Source: Gigaspora margarita
Lineage: Eukaryota > Glomeromycota > Glomeromycetes > Diversisporales > Gigasporaceae
Assembly: GCA_009809945.1 (NCBI GenBank)
Contig: WTPW01000345.1
Location: forward strand, 1-64,000
Direction: 5' to 3'
Length of the DNA stretch: 64,000 nucleotides
The notes beneath the pieces were generated by a model, which ran no database searches, had not been told where the DNA came from, and was given only the letters and a program-made list of their open reading frames with translations. Positions 44,898-56,122 of this stretch are shown in pieces. Both the position numbers and the translations under genes were made by a program. Within the stretch, counting starts at the first letter, position 1; every line of letters begins with the position of its first letter.

Positions 44898-45564
44898 TAT
44901 CTAATATTGATCCTTTACGATATTGCTGCTAGTGGATAGAGTCTTGTAAAAAATTCTGTTAGAGCCCACTTACTATTCTGATAACTAAGATTAAATTAAT
45001 TTGTCTTGAGCTAGTTTTGCATAATAGACTAGACTAAACTTTGACCAAAATTGACCAGACTGAACCAGACTAGACTACTAACATCCCTTAGCTATCTTAT
45101 AAATTTTGGGCCAAACCAAAAATTTGTTCGCTTTTTAAAATCTCTTCTGTTTTGTTTTAAAGATCATCTAACTCTTTGAAATCATATTACTGTCTTTGAA
45201 ACTTCGGTCTGGAGATAGCAATATATTTTTTAAAGAGTTAGATGATCCATAGAATGAAACCAGAGAGATTTTAGAAAACAGTCAAATTTTTAGTTTGCCC
45301 AGAATATTTTGTTGAACTTGTATTCTAGTGACTCATAGTATATATTAAGGTTGAGTTAGTTTGTATTGAGAATAACTATAAGAAAATTGAATGCTAGCAA
45401 AAATGTGCTTGAGATAAAAAAAAAAATACTTGTCTTTAATTGGCTAAAAAAAATTTGCCACTATTGCCATACTTAACAATGGCTATTTTATCCCATTTTA
45501 TTAGTTCTTTTTTTTAAAGCAGCTAAAGTCTTCCTCTTGTTAGAAAAAAGATCTGTGTTAGTTA
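44898..45564. other. Spacer with a 200-bp foldback
   Basis: A foldback at about 45105-45312 has arms GGGCCAAACCAAAAATTTG and GATCATCTAACTCTTT with their complements. The rest, to 45564, shows no gene or boundary. Confidence 0.55.
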
Positions 45565-45716
45565 GGATAGAAACATTTATTAGGTGATTTTCTAGGAGGG
45601 GGAGCTAAAGAAAATCAGATGCTATTAGAAATTAAAATTTTATTGGTTAATATTTGTCAGGTAGGGGGGGTAAGGGTCTTAAGAAGTAAAAATCACCTGA
45701 TAAATGTCTCTACCCT
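45565..45716. mobile_element. 152-bp MITE, TA target
   Basis: The ends GGATAGAAACATTTATTAGG and, inverted, GGGTAGAGACATTTATCAGG form a TIR of about 30 bp; TA flanks (45563-45564, 45717-45718). G-rich runs lie inside both ends. It resembles the pyrimidine-biased MITE family (AGGTGATTTT), but its ends are distinct. Confidence 0.82.
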
Positions 45717-45718
45717 TA

Positions 45719-46539
45719 ACTCTAACTTAAATTTTTTTTGAATTTGAAAGCTTATTACCTCTTCGTTATATATTACTTACCGAAATTTGCCTAAATTTGC
45801 TCTCTAAGTAAAGTCTTTAGTGATAATGATCTATACTGATCTTTTTTCACTATAGACATACGAAGAAGTAAAAAATACTATAAAGCATTTTAAAAAAAAA
45901 TTATTATGTAAAATCACAAGTTGCCAATTGACGATATGGTTTTTTATAGTAATAGTTACTTTAAAAAATTTTATTTATATTGTGTGACTCAGGGATCTTC
46001 AAGCCAATCAAATCGAATGTCCACCATGCTGATTAAAATTAAATGTTATATATCAATTAACTTGTTATAAATTGATATATATTTATAATCAATAAATATC
46101 ATAATTAAATATAAATTGTTATATATTTGCTAATCGATTATTATCGTATTCATTAGTAGTTTTGAAATATTTTAAAATATTTTAAATATTTTAAAATAAT
46201 TTAAATATTTTAAAATAATTTAAAACTGAGAAACCAAGCTGGATAAGTAAATCTGTAACCTGAATCATACCAAGCATGCATTGGACAGAACCCCAAACAT
46301 CTAGTATAGAGGTTATACTTGAAATTTTTTAGCAAAAACACCTAAAATTTGAGAAGCAAAAAACAGTTTTTGGCAATTATCTTGCCATCTAGGGGTCCAA
46401 TCTGAATGAACTTTTTTTAAAAATGAAGCTCTCAGTAAGGCACATCTAACAAAAAAAGTTTATTCAATTCTGATTACTGAATTAGAAATTATTAAAGCAA
46501 ATAGATTTTGTCATTTTTAGCGAATTAGGCCAAAATTGG
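45719..46539. other. Repeat remnants
   Basis: 45990-46320 is the inverted match of 104-420 (TGTAACCTGAATCATACCAAG). The stretch 46330-46540 shows no gene; GTTATAACCTATATGAGAGA and similar words have no partner that I can find. Confidence 0.5.
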
Positions 46540-47454
46540 CCAAAATTCAGTTATAACCTATATGAGAGATATTCAGGGTTCTCATTGGACTATATTTTTG
46601 AAATGTTTCAAAATTTTGTATAATGTATCGAAATTAATCTAAAATTTTGTATTATACAATTAAATTAGATCTTTTGTTTATAAATTATATTGTTTTTTTT
46701 TATTTAATTTTGTTTTTTTTTTATTTTCATTTTGTTTTTTTTTGTTTTCATTTTGTTTTTTGTTTTCATTTTGTTTTTTTTTTTTATTTTTTAAATTTTT
46801 TTTTTTTTTTTGGTTGGCACATTACAAGAACACTAGCTCTTTGAAAGAAAACTAATAACTTTTCAGAACTATGCAAGTACACCAATATGACTTTACAAGC
46901 CAACTCAAACTTCTGATACTTTGCAAGAACACTTCTAAATCTTCAAGAATGCTTCTTTAAGAAAATAATTTAGTTAGTACAAGTTTCGCAAGTTTTCACT
47001 TATTTATTTTCTTGTTTGATACTTTTTGTTTTTGTTTTTTTTTAAAAATTTTTTTTATTAATTTATTTTATTCTAGTACTTTGCGAGAACACACTTCTTT
47101 AAAGAAATAATTCAGTTAGACGCAAGTTTTTACAAGTTTTCGCAAGTTTTTGCAAGTTAACCAAGTATTTTATAAAACATAACTAAATTTTAGCAATTTT
47201 TAAATTTGAACATCTACTTCAGAAAAATAGAGATTTGGGGCTTCGTTTATTTTTGCTTACATATTTTGTTTTTCAGTTTTTTTTTTTTTACTTATTTTTT
47301 TACATTTATTTTATTTTATTTATTTCTGACTTTCTTCAGAACTTTGCAAAAAACAACCTGACTTTTTGGCACTTTACAAGAACATTAACCCTAACTTCTT
47401 TGCCACTTTGCAAGAACATAATAGATTTTCCACTTCTGAGAAATAGTTTTTTTT

Positions 47455-47955
47455 TACTTCTCTACTATTTTTAGAAAATAGTGAATATAAGTGAAGAGAA
47501 ATAATAGCTAACTGCAGGGTAAGGAAAATAAGTGTATAGATATTATGTGACGAAGTGCAAAAATAGTTTAAAATATTACTATTTTTTCATTTTCATTTTT
47601 TGTTATTTTTTTTACTTCTCTACTATTTTAGAAAGTAGCAAATATAAGCAAATATAATCGTTAAAACAAAGAAGAGAAATAATAGCTAACTGCAGGGTGA
47701 GAAAAATAAGTGTGTAGAGCTAGTATTATGCAATAAAGTGCAAAAGTAGTTTAAATATTACTATTTTTTCAGGTTCATTTTTTTTTGTTATTTTTTTTTA
47801 CTTCTCTACAATTTTTAGAAAGTAGCAAATATAAGCGAATATAATTGTTAAAACAAAAAAGAGAATTAATAGCTAACTGCAGGGTGAGAAAAATAGGTAT
47901 TTAGAGCTAATATTATATGACAAAGTGCGAAAGTAGTTTAAAATATTAATATTTT
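47455..47955. repeat. Three tandem copies of a roughly 185-195 bp unit
   Basis: Each unit has TTTACTTCTCTACTATTTT, AGCAAATATAAGCGAATATAA, GAGAAATAATAGCTAACTGC-AGGGTGAG and GTGCAAAAGTAGTTTAAAT. Single copies of the same unit occur in inverted orientation near 34040-34150 and 57620-57760, so amplification happened in this element copy. Confidence 0.88.
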
Positions 47956-48021
47956 TTTATTTTCATTTTTTTTCAGTTTCAGTTTTTTTTGGTTTATTTT
48001 TTTTTGTTGTAAGAATATATA

Positions 48022-49168
48022 ATAATAAGGTAGATATGGATATTATGGTGCAGTTAAGTATTTTGGCCAATAATATATAGTGTATCGATCAGAATTGAAT
48101 GATTTTGGTACTATTGAATTTGTCACACCAAGGCGAATTGAATGGTACCAAAATCACTCAATTCTAATCACTAGATAATAAGATATTGTTAATTAAATAA
48201 ATACAAAGTAAAATAATAATCATAATGCAGATACCAATTATGGCACACATACTATTTTTCATGATCTATTGAGATCTATTGATCAGAATCGAATGATTTT
48301 GATACTATTCGATTCGTCTTATTGAGACGAATTGAATGGCACCACAATCATGTGATTTTGATCAATATTTCTCGATATATCTTAATTTAACCAAAATAAG
48401 CTGCACAAAGCAAATTTTAAAATTAACATAAAATAATGAATAACTCTTGGTAGAACAGCCCATTTTTGATAAATTTACCACCAATATATCTGCCTTGAAA
48501 AGGTGATTCCAACAAGCCCAAATTCGCTAAAATTCAATTACAGGATCATGGGATCGCTTAGGTTTTTGTATTGTTTTTGATGAAAATTTAATTAGTTAAA
48601 CTTCTATATTTTCATCAAAACAATAATAAAACCTTAACAATCCTGTGATCCCGTAATTGAATTTTAGTGAGGTTGGGCTTGTTGGAATCGCCTCTTCAAG
48701 GTGAACATTTTGGTGGTAAAAGTATCAAAAATGGTCTGTTATACCAAGAGTTATTCATTATTTTATGTTAATTTTAAAGTTTGTTTTGCGCAGCTTATTT
48801 TGGTTAAATTATGATAACTTGAGAAATATCGATCAGAATCACATAATTTTGGTACCATTCGATTCGTCTCAATGAGATGAGTCGAATGGTGCCAAAATTA
48901 CACAATTCTGATTGATAGTTCACAAGATATTGCTGTACACTGCAATAATTCTATCGCTATAATACCCATATCTACTTTAAAAATTACTTTAATAGCAATA
49001 TCTTGTGATCCATCAGTCAGAATTCTACAATTTTGGTACCAATCGATTCATCTCACTGAGACGAATTGATTGGTAACAAAATCGTAAAATTCTGATCAGT
49101 AGATCATAAGATATCAGTAGTGCGCCATAATTGGTAGTGCGCTATAATACTTATATCCACTTTATATA
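48022..49168. mobile_element. Composite foldback (G family), copy 2, uninterrupted
   Basis: The ends are AAGGTAGATATGGATATTAT and, inverted, TAAAGTGGATATAAGTATTA. Each half holds palindromic modules TTTTGGTACCATTCGATTCG/GAGACGAATNGAATGG, and the innermost region is a CAGGATCATGGGATCG palindrome around 48570-48650. It gives the empty-site sequence for the insertion at 39575. No ORF. Confidence 0.88.
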
Positions 49169-49382
49169 ATAAATAAAATATATTTAATTTAAAAAATAAT
49201 GTATAATAATAATAATAAATAAAAAAATACAAAATTTTATATTAAATTGCAAAACCTTGTGAAAACATGCAAAAACATATAAAATATTTAAAAATAAGTA
49301 TACAGTATAATAGCATTAATTAGAGTTATTATTTGTGATTTTTAATCTAATTACTATCAAATATTACTAATTATTATCGATT

Positions 49383-49532
49383 GGACTATATCATTAATCA
49401 CCTAATTATTTTTTATTAGAGGCCTACTCCCCTTTCTCCCTTTTAAGATAGATTCAGTCAGGTTCTTATATATAATTTCAACATTTTTTACCCCTCTCCC
49501 TCTAAAAAATCACCTGATTTTTATCACTCTCT
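49383..49532. mobile_element. Pyrimidine-biased MITE, copy 4
   Basis: TATATCATTAATCACCTAAT to TTTTTATCACTCTCTTTA with the GGCCTACTCCCCTTTCTCCC run and TATATATAATTTCAAC; same orientation as 17394. The left end is eroded. Confidence 0.8.
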
Positions 49533-50232
49533 TTATTATCTTAATTGATAGTTCTCGTCAGAAGGGATTTTAATTGATTACTAACCAATAATTAATAAAA
49601 ATTAATAGTAATCCCCATACAAATTTTGGTGATAATAATATAATACAACTAGAAAAATTTAATAAGATAGCTGTGCAATGCTATCATACAAAACCAAAAA
49701 TGCAAATTATAAATTACTATAGCTTAGCCAGGTAATTCAGATATTTTTTTTATTTGAAAATTATTAAAAACTAAATAATAATAATTTATAAAGGATTGGT
49801 TATTTAATGTAAATTTGTTTTTTCAAAGTAAATAATTAGCTAATATATACCATACAGTAGCATATTTTAGCTAATTATTTAATATAACAAAAAAATTTGG
49901 TAATATTTATCAATATATGATCTAATATTGATGCTATTGTGAAATTTATAATTCTGCTTTACAAGTTATGGTTGGCTAACTAGTTTGTTGCGATCACAAA
50001 ATAACATACAGAAAATAACAATAAATATAAATATAGCTATACAATTATATTAACTGTAGTTCATTTGGGATTTATTTAGTTTTAACATAACTATGATTAT
50101 AACTTGCTATATGTCATATAGTTCACTAAAACAGTTTCATTGTATTACTAGTTCAAACAGAACTTTAATGTATATATAACCTTTATACTCTTAAATTGAT
50201 TGCTAAAGATATAAGCCATATATAGCTAAAGC
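49533..50232. other. AT-rich spacer
   Basis: No gene. Contains GATTACTAACCAATAATTAA and other AT-rich words only. Confidence 0.4.
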
Positions 50233-50384
50233 TAGGAGTCTTAACTGGATCAGGTCTGACCCAATCCAACTCGAGTCTGACCCAACCTAGGTTATGTCAG
50301 GTCAGATAAAATGCAGGTCAGGTCAGACCCGGGTCAGAGAAAACCCAGGTCAGATCAGATTCAGATTAGATTATATTCAATAAT

Positions 50385-50725
50385 CACAAGTAGTCGCTAT
50401 ATAGTAAAAGCAAAATTTTACTATATAAATTGATAAAATCTGCTTAAGTAAACTTGTTTAAAAGAACAAAATGCATATACTTTAAAATTATTATTCAAAT
50501 TGGAGAAGTTTTCATTATTTAACTTTTAATTTTTACATTCATTGAACATATTTTTTAAAAAGATTCTAATTTTTTTATTGAACGTAAAAATTAAAAGTAA
50601 AATAATAAACTTTTTTTTGATTTGGATAAAAATTTTAGTGTATATGCATTTTAATCTTCTAAACAAGTTTACTTAAGCAGACATTATCCAATTTATATAG
50701 TAAAATTTAGATTTTATTATATAGC
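50385..50725. mobile_element. Foldback with AAGTAAACTTGTTT modules, copy 2
   Basis: Arms include AATCACAAGTAGTCGCTATA, GCTTAAGTAAACTTGTTTAA and TTATTTAACTTTTAATTTTT, each with its complement. It matches 38310-38690 and 62025-62385. Both hAT copies of this type carry it at the same relative place, so it may be an original part of that hAT element. Confidence 0.8.
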
Positions 50726-50881
50726 AAAGGGAGTGACAAAAATTAGATGATTTTTTAGGGAGGGGAGGAGATAAAAAAAGTTGAAATTATATATAAGAAC
50801 CTGACTATATATATATTAAAGAAGAGGGAGGGGAGTAGATCTCTAATAAAAAATAATCAGATGATTAATGACATGGCCCCA
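50726..50881. mobile_element. Pyrimidine-biased MITE, copy 5 (inverted)
   Basis: AAGGGAGTGACAAAAATTAG to GATTAATGACATGGCCCC, with GGGAGGGGAGGAG and GAGGGAGGGGAGTAG runs; same orientation as 15537-15690. Confidence 0.85.
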
Positions 50882-51132
50882 ACTATTATTAACTCAGGTT
50901 CAACCCAAGTTGGGTTGGGTCAGTTTTAGGTCAGGTTTGACATGAGGCAGCCCAGATCTGGGTTGGGTTTGACATAAGGCAGTTCAGGCCCAGGTTGGGT
51001 TTTAACCCAAGTGGGTCTGATCTGGGTCAGGCCCAAACCTGACCCAACTCAACCCACTAAGACCTCTAGCTAAAGCTTTATACAATATTCACTTATTTAT
51101 AGGTACATAGAGCTATAATTAAATGGTTAATA

Positions 51133-51360
51133 ACTGTGACAGATTAAAATGAAATTAGATTAAAATAAAATTTTTCTATTTTTTAAACAAAATTTTAAAA
51201 ATTTTTAGAGAACATTTTTGGAAGATTTTTTAGGTTTAGGGTTAGAGTTTAGGATTAGGGTTATTAATAAACAAGTATATGTGGGTTTTATAAGCTTTAA
51301 AGATAAGCAAAAGAGGTTCCCAGTTTCATTTTAATCTGATTTTATTTTAATTTGTCACAA
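51133..51360. mobile_element. 228-bp MITE, TA target, with TTAGGG-like centre
   Basis: The ends ACTGTGACAGATTAAAATGA and (inverted) TTGTGACAAATTAAAATAAA are TA-flanked (51131-51132, 51361-51362). The centre has GGTTTAGGGTTAGAGTTTAG and GATTAGGGTT. No ORF. Confidence 0.82.
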
Positions 51361-51362
51361 TA

Positions 51363-52807
51363 ACTTAAATAATAAGCCAATTTAAAATACACAATACCAA
51401 ATTTAATTTTAAAAATTTTTGTACCAACTAGATACTGGACCTATCATTAAATATCAGGTTTTGTTATTATTGTTTTGAATAATATAAATCATAAATGCTA
51501 CTGAAATTGATTTTTGAAAAATGCCTATTTCAGGTTTTGTAAAATAAATTAAAATTTTTTATAAAGAAAAGCAAATAAAATTTATATATTTATGTTCCTT
51601 ATAATTTCATCTATTCAAAAAAAGAATCAAAAAATTTTGGGTTTTAAGTAAAATAGATCAAAAACAATTTTGGAAATTTTTTAATTTTGGGTCCTAATAA
51701 TTTCATCACCATGTATAATATAAATAATTTACTATTTTCTATTTTCTATTAAACTATGATTACATATAATACAATTATTAAATTTTATTATAATATAAAT
51801 ATATTGCATATTATAACATATTAATTATATTAATTTATATTATGAATTTTTTTATTTTTTTTATGAATTTCTTAATATAGGATGATACAACTTTCATGTT
51901 TGTGAAATCTTTGATCAAGAATTAAAATACTTATTTATCAAAAAAAAAATATTCTTTAATAGATTGAAATAAATATAATTGTTTAATTGTACTTAAAATC
52001 CCAATGATTCACATAACCAAATTTTAAAATTGAATAACTCATATTTTAAAATTTATTATATTGGTGTAATTAAAAACTTCATAAAATTAAACCAATTGAA
52101 AATAACCAAGAAATGCAAGCTTATTATAATAAGATAAGATAAATTGTACTATGTACTAAATAATGAAGCATTCTAGTTAAAATCAAAAACCTGGTAAATG
52201 ATTTTTTTATTATAGTTATATTTTTTTTAATTATAATAAATTTTTAACCTACAATTAAAAAGATATATATATGGTATTGTTTTTTTGCAAATAGTAGTTA
52301 ATGATGCTATTTATAAATACATTTATAAATAGAATTTTTTGAATGTACATTAGATCTGAAAATTATTAAAATTATCAATTCAATATTAATTCAAGTGAAA
52401 CTAACATTACACTTTGCAAGAAAAAGAGATATAGATAGCTCAAAAGAAGTAATTTATTATGTACAAGACAATATAAATACATTCTATATGGTAATATAAA
52501 AATTGTTTAAATTTTTTAAATATGTGAATTTTTACTACTATTATTTTTTTATTTTTTTTATTTAAATTTATAACGCAGTTTTTTTTTAATTTATCACAAA
52601 CTGAAATAAACATAATATTATTTGTTTTTATTTTTTTTAATTATTTTTATTTTTTTTTACAATTATTATAAAACGCACTTATGGTGTTTTATCACAATAG
52701 ATAAATTAGATTTGCAAATCCATATAACAAAAACAAAAAATAAATTTTTATAAAACAAAAAAATATAAATTTTGATTACTTTAGGATTAGGATGGGGTCT
52801 AGAATTT
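51363..52807. other. AT-rich region without recognisable features
   Basis: About 1.4 kb of A/T-rich DNA with short homopolymer runs. I see no ORF, no inverted repeat with target duplication and no match to the other families here. Confidence 0.45.
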
Positions 52808-52809
52808 TA

Positions 52810-53522
52810 GAGGGCATCTATAAATAACGTTATGCTTAAGGGGGGTCCTCCAAAATATAACGATTTTCTAATATGTAGAGGAGATTTCCCAAAATATACT
52901 GTCAGCTCCCCAAACTGGTATACATAGTGGACAGGTTTTATATTAGTTTCAGAAAGTTATCAAATTTGAAAATATTATAAACTATTAGATTTATATATCA
53001 GGTACCAACTTGGTAGATTAAGTTTTTATCAGATTTGACAGGTTATCAATTTTGACAAGATCGGTTTGGAGAGGGCCGACAGTAATGCATTTTTTTATAA
53101 AAATTTGTCTAAAACCTGATCTAGTAGTGCAAATTGGATGATTTTGGTACCATTTGAATTGTTTTAAGGAGAGATTCGAATGGTACCAAAATTATTTGAT
53201 TTGATCACTGGATCATGTTTTATTAACAAAATACTATTGGTTATTATATTTTCTTATAAAATTACTATAAAATCAATAGTATTTTATTAATAAAATGTGA
53301 TTCAGTAATCCAAATAAAATATTTTTGGTATTATTGGATTCGTCTTATAGAGACGAATCGAATAGTACCAAAATCATCCAAATTAGATCACTGGGTCATA
53401 ATATATTCAAGTTTTTGTAAAATTATATATATAAACATACGGATTTTTAATTTTTTTTTTATATAGTAGAGGGGTCAAGAGCTACTATGTAGGGGTACAT
53501 AATGTTATTTATAAATGCTCCT
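52810..53522. mobile_element. Composite palindromic element (P family), copy 2 (inverted)
   Basis: The ends GAGGGCATCTATAAATAACG and (inverted) AGGAGCATTTATAAATAACA are TA-flanked (52808-52809, 53523-53524). It has the same order of palindromic modules as 63170-63701, plus about 180 extra bases near 52900-53090 with GTTTTATATTAGTTTCAG. No ORF. Confidence 0.88.
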
Positions 53523-53524
53523 TA

Positions 53525-53719
53525 TCAGAGCATTAGTATATACAAAATTTAGCAAGAAAATTTTTTTATTAGAGCCCAAAGTTGGTTTTATAAGCAAAAT
53601 TTTGAGATATGAATGTTTTTTTTAAAAAAATAAACAAAAAAATGAAATTTTATATTACACATAATCTTAAATTTTGATTGGCTATTCTAATAGTTTTGTG
53701 CAATATAGTGTAAAACACC
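53525..53719. other. AT-rich sequence with cassette-like words
   Basis: AAATTTAGCAAGAAAATTTT followed by AGCCCAAAGTTGGTTTTATA resembles the cassette inside the MITEs at 28137, 54873 and 55676, in the orientation of 54873. Boundaries are not clear. Confidence 0.4.
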
Positions 53720-53735
53720 ATAGATGCATTTTAGT

Positions 53736-54798
53736 TTTTTTTTTTTTTAAGCGAGATCTTGCCTCAGTTTATTTATTATTATAATATATTTACAACATTA
53801 AATATGTATTATACATTAATTTTCCATAAAACTAAGGCTTAGGCTATTTTACCTACGATCCATACTCGCTAAGAGCAGCAATTGCCGTTCTTAGTCTGCG
53901 AAATACAGTATATATATTGAGAAAAAGTAAAAAGACAAGAGAGGCCTATTGCCTGCTCTTAGCTAAATAGGATCAAAGACCAAGCTTATGCTGTGAAAAT
54001 TTCTATATCTATTTTACGAAGAGCTACTTTATAGAAAGAAAACACAGGAAAGTTCTGTGTAATATGTTTGAAAGGATGTGACGTGGTCGGTAATTGGTAT
54101 GGTATGGTGGTCGTAGTAGGTGGTGTATCGAAAATATTTTGTCGATCTGATTAGTTGTCGAGTCAATTTAATATGTGATTGGAGGGTAGGTAAGGTCAGA
54201 AGTATGTTATCGGTCTATTTTAAAGGTCATTTGGTTTTAGTAATTGATGACATGATGTTGATTGTTGATCGGCTGAGTTTGGTAATTGATGACGTGATGC
54301 CGTTTGTTGTTGTATTGTGTTGTTGTATGGTCCATTGATCCTTCTATTTTTGTTGAAGATGATATTATTGTTGCATTTGATGGGGGTGAGCTGGAACGCC
54401 CACTTTTTGAGTAAATTTTTCATATAGCCTGTAGTAGTATATATTGTCCTTTAAAAGTGTCCTATGTTTATATTGAGTGAAGTGTGTATCTTAACCAGTA
54501 TATCTTTTGGCTCTAATGATAGAGCGTAGTTGTGTATTGATTGTATATAGTACTCGCGAAAGCGAGATTTGAGTAAATTGTCCAGTGACTTGCTTCCTTG
54601 CTGAGGCAAGGTTGCATGTATAAACTTAAAAATTGTAGCAAAATTTTAAGAAACTAAGCGGACTTGGGTAAGTACTCTGTAAGGAATGACGATAGTTGGA
54701 AAACGTTCGTGTACAGATTATCTGTTTTTTCTTATTTAAGCCGCCGAAGGATAGGTGTATGTAAAAATTATAATAAAACGGAGATCAGCGGAAAGAGT
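53736..54798 (-). pseudogene. Poly(A)-tailed retrocopy, probably of an mRNA
   Basis: A perfect 16-bp duplication ATAGATGCATTTTAGT (53720-53735 and 54799-54814) flanks 1,063 bp. On the - strand it ends with a run of A (T run 53735-53748), preceded by AATAAATAAA at 53768-53777, about 20-28 nt upstream: a standard polyadenylation signal. The sequence is richer in CG dinucleotides than its surroundings, so it is recent or from a less AT-biased source. The longest - strand ORF from an ATG is 54423-54220 (67 codons, MKNLLKKWAFQLTP, Gln/Asn/His-rich towards the end). I do not recognise it; the parent may be a coding or long non-coding RNA. It has no similarity to the LINEs or other retroposons here. 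Confidence 0.8.
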
Positions 54799-54872
54799 AT
54801 AGATGCATTTTAGTAAAACTCTTTTTTTAAATTATTTTTACTTTTTTTTATATTATTTTTAGAATTAATATA

Positions 54873-55205
54873 AATGTACCTGTAGGGTACATTAAATTTT
54901 TTGTACCCTTTATTTTGATCATACGATATTACAAAAACCGTAATAATAATATAGGTTAGGGTTAGGGTGAGAACTATGTTAGGGTTAGGGTTTGGCTATT
55001 ATATAGTAAAATCGCTCAAGAAAAACTTTTTATTAATGCACAGAAGGTGGTTTAATATGCAATTTCTTGCGAAATAAGCGATTTTTATCAAAACGAATGT
55101 TTGTTTTGAATTTTTCTGATTGTGTAATGTTACAACTGATCTTAAATTTTATAGCGATCTATATAGGTCACATGATGGAGTACATGTACCTTAGGGTACA
55201 TATAA
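54873..55205. mobile_element. 333-bp MITE with ATGTACC ends
   Basis: AAATGTACCTGTAGGGTACA at the left and (inverted) TATATGTACCCTAAGGTACA at the right form a TIR. GGTTAGGGTTAGGGTGAGAA and TTAGGGTTAGGGTTTGG lie at 54955-54993, followed by ATATAGTAAAATCGCTCAAG, AAACTTTTTATTAATGCACA and AAGGTGGTTTAATA. No supported gene. Confidence 0.75.
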
Positions 55206-55675
55206 ATAAACTCTTATTTTTATTATTTTTTTTAAATTATTTTATTTTTTTTAAAATTATTTTTATTTTTTTTTAAATTATTTTTACTTTTTTTTTATAT
55301 TTTTTAAATATTTTTATTATTTTTTTTTAAATTATTTTTATTTTTTTTTAATTATTTTTATTTTTTTTAATTCATTTTAATTTTATTTTTAATTTAATTT
55401 TTTTTAATTTTTTTTTATTAAATTATTTTTATTTTTTTTTACTTGTTTTAATTTTTTATAATTAATTTTTTTTGTTTTTTTTTTTAAATTATTTTTATTT
55501 TTTTTATTTTTTTTATAATTTGGTTTAATTTTATTTTAATTTATTTTTTTTTTTTTAAATTATTTCTATTTTTTTTAATTTGTTTTAATTTTTTATTTGA
55601 TTTTTTCATTTTTTTAAAATTAATTTTTTTTTAATTTGTTTTAATTTTTTATTTTTTTTAGAAATATTATATTTA
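55206..55675. repeat. T-rich low-complexity tract
   Basis: About 470 bp of TTTTATTTTTTTTAAATTA-type sequence. ORFs here are compositional artefacts. Confidence 0.9.
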
Positions 55676-55895
55676 TAATACCCATGTTATATAATACCCT
55701 GCTATGTAAACTAGGTTAGGGGTAGGATTAGAAATAAGATTGGGTTAGAATTTGAATTAGAATTAAAGTTAATAGTAAAATTGCGAGAGGAGCATTTTTT
55801 GTTAGTAACACAGCAGGGGTTACCTAGTAAAATTTTGAGATATTCGAGAATTTTAGAAAGTATTTTAATATAGGTGTTATATAACATGGTGTTAT
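55676..55895. mobile_element. 220-bp MITE with ATAATACCCATGTTATATAA ends
   Basis: The left end ATAATACCCATGTTATATAA matches the inverted right end ATAACACCATGTTATATAAC. The interior again has GGTTAGGGGTAGGATTAG, TAATAGTAAAATTGCGAGAG, GCATTTTTTGTTAGTAACAC and TAGTAAAATTTTGAGATA. It lies inside the T-rich tract, so a target duplication cannot be read. Confidence 0.75.
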
Positions 55896-56122
55896 GAATA
55901 AAACTTTCCTTTTTTTATTTTTTTTAATTTAGTTTGCTTTTTTAAAAAATTAATTTTATTTTTATTTTTTTAATTTGTTTTAAGTTTATTTTTTAAATAA
56001 TTTTTTTTATTTTGGTTTAATTATTTTTTATTTTTTAATTCATTTTAATTTTATTTTTTAAATTATTTATTTTATTTAAACTATTATATTTTATTTTATA
56101 TTATTTTAATTATTTTTTTATT
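55896..56122. repeat. T-rich low-complexity tract, second part
   Basis: Same composition as 55206-55675; the two parts were probably one tract before the MITE at 55676 inserted. Confidence 0.85.

Larger units (their letters stand above)
46540..49300. mobile_element. Decayed CGTAA-family element, inverted, interrupted
   Basis: Features shared with 33482-35272 and 57106-60441 on the other strand include GATCTTTTGTTTATAAATT, T-rich ATTTTGTTTTT blocks, repeated CTTTGCAAGAACAC words, TAGCTAACTGCAGGGTGAG, and TTTATATTAAATTGCAAAACC near 49240. A composite foldback sits at 48022-49168. Terminal repeats were not found, so the limits are approximate. Confidence 0.6.
50233..51068. mobile_element. 836-bp hAT element with GGGTCA-rich ends, copy 2
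   Basis: The ends TAGGAGTCTTAACTGG and (inverted) TAGAGGTCTTAGTGGG and the perfect 8-bp flank GCTAAAGC (50225-50232 and 51069-51076) identify it. Sub-terminal GGTCAGACCCGGGTCAG words are palindromic. It contains a foldback (50385-50725) and a pyrimidine-biased MITE (50726-50881). Confidence 0.93.

Noticed and set aside
46647-47474. Phe-rich ORFs in T-rich DNA
   Set aside because: Compositional artefacts inside the CGTAA-family element; the corresponding sequence in the other copies is not open.
54955-54993. TTAGGG repeats as a telomere or chromosome end
   Set aside because: Only a few degenerate units, in the middle of a MITE with terminal repeats; similar tracts occur in several other MITEs.
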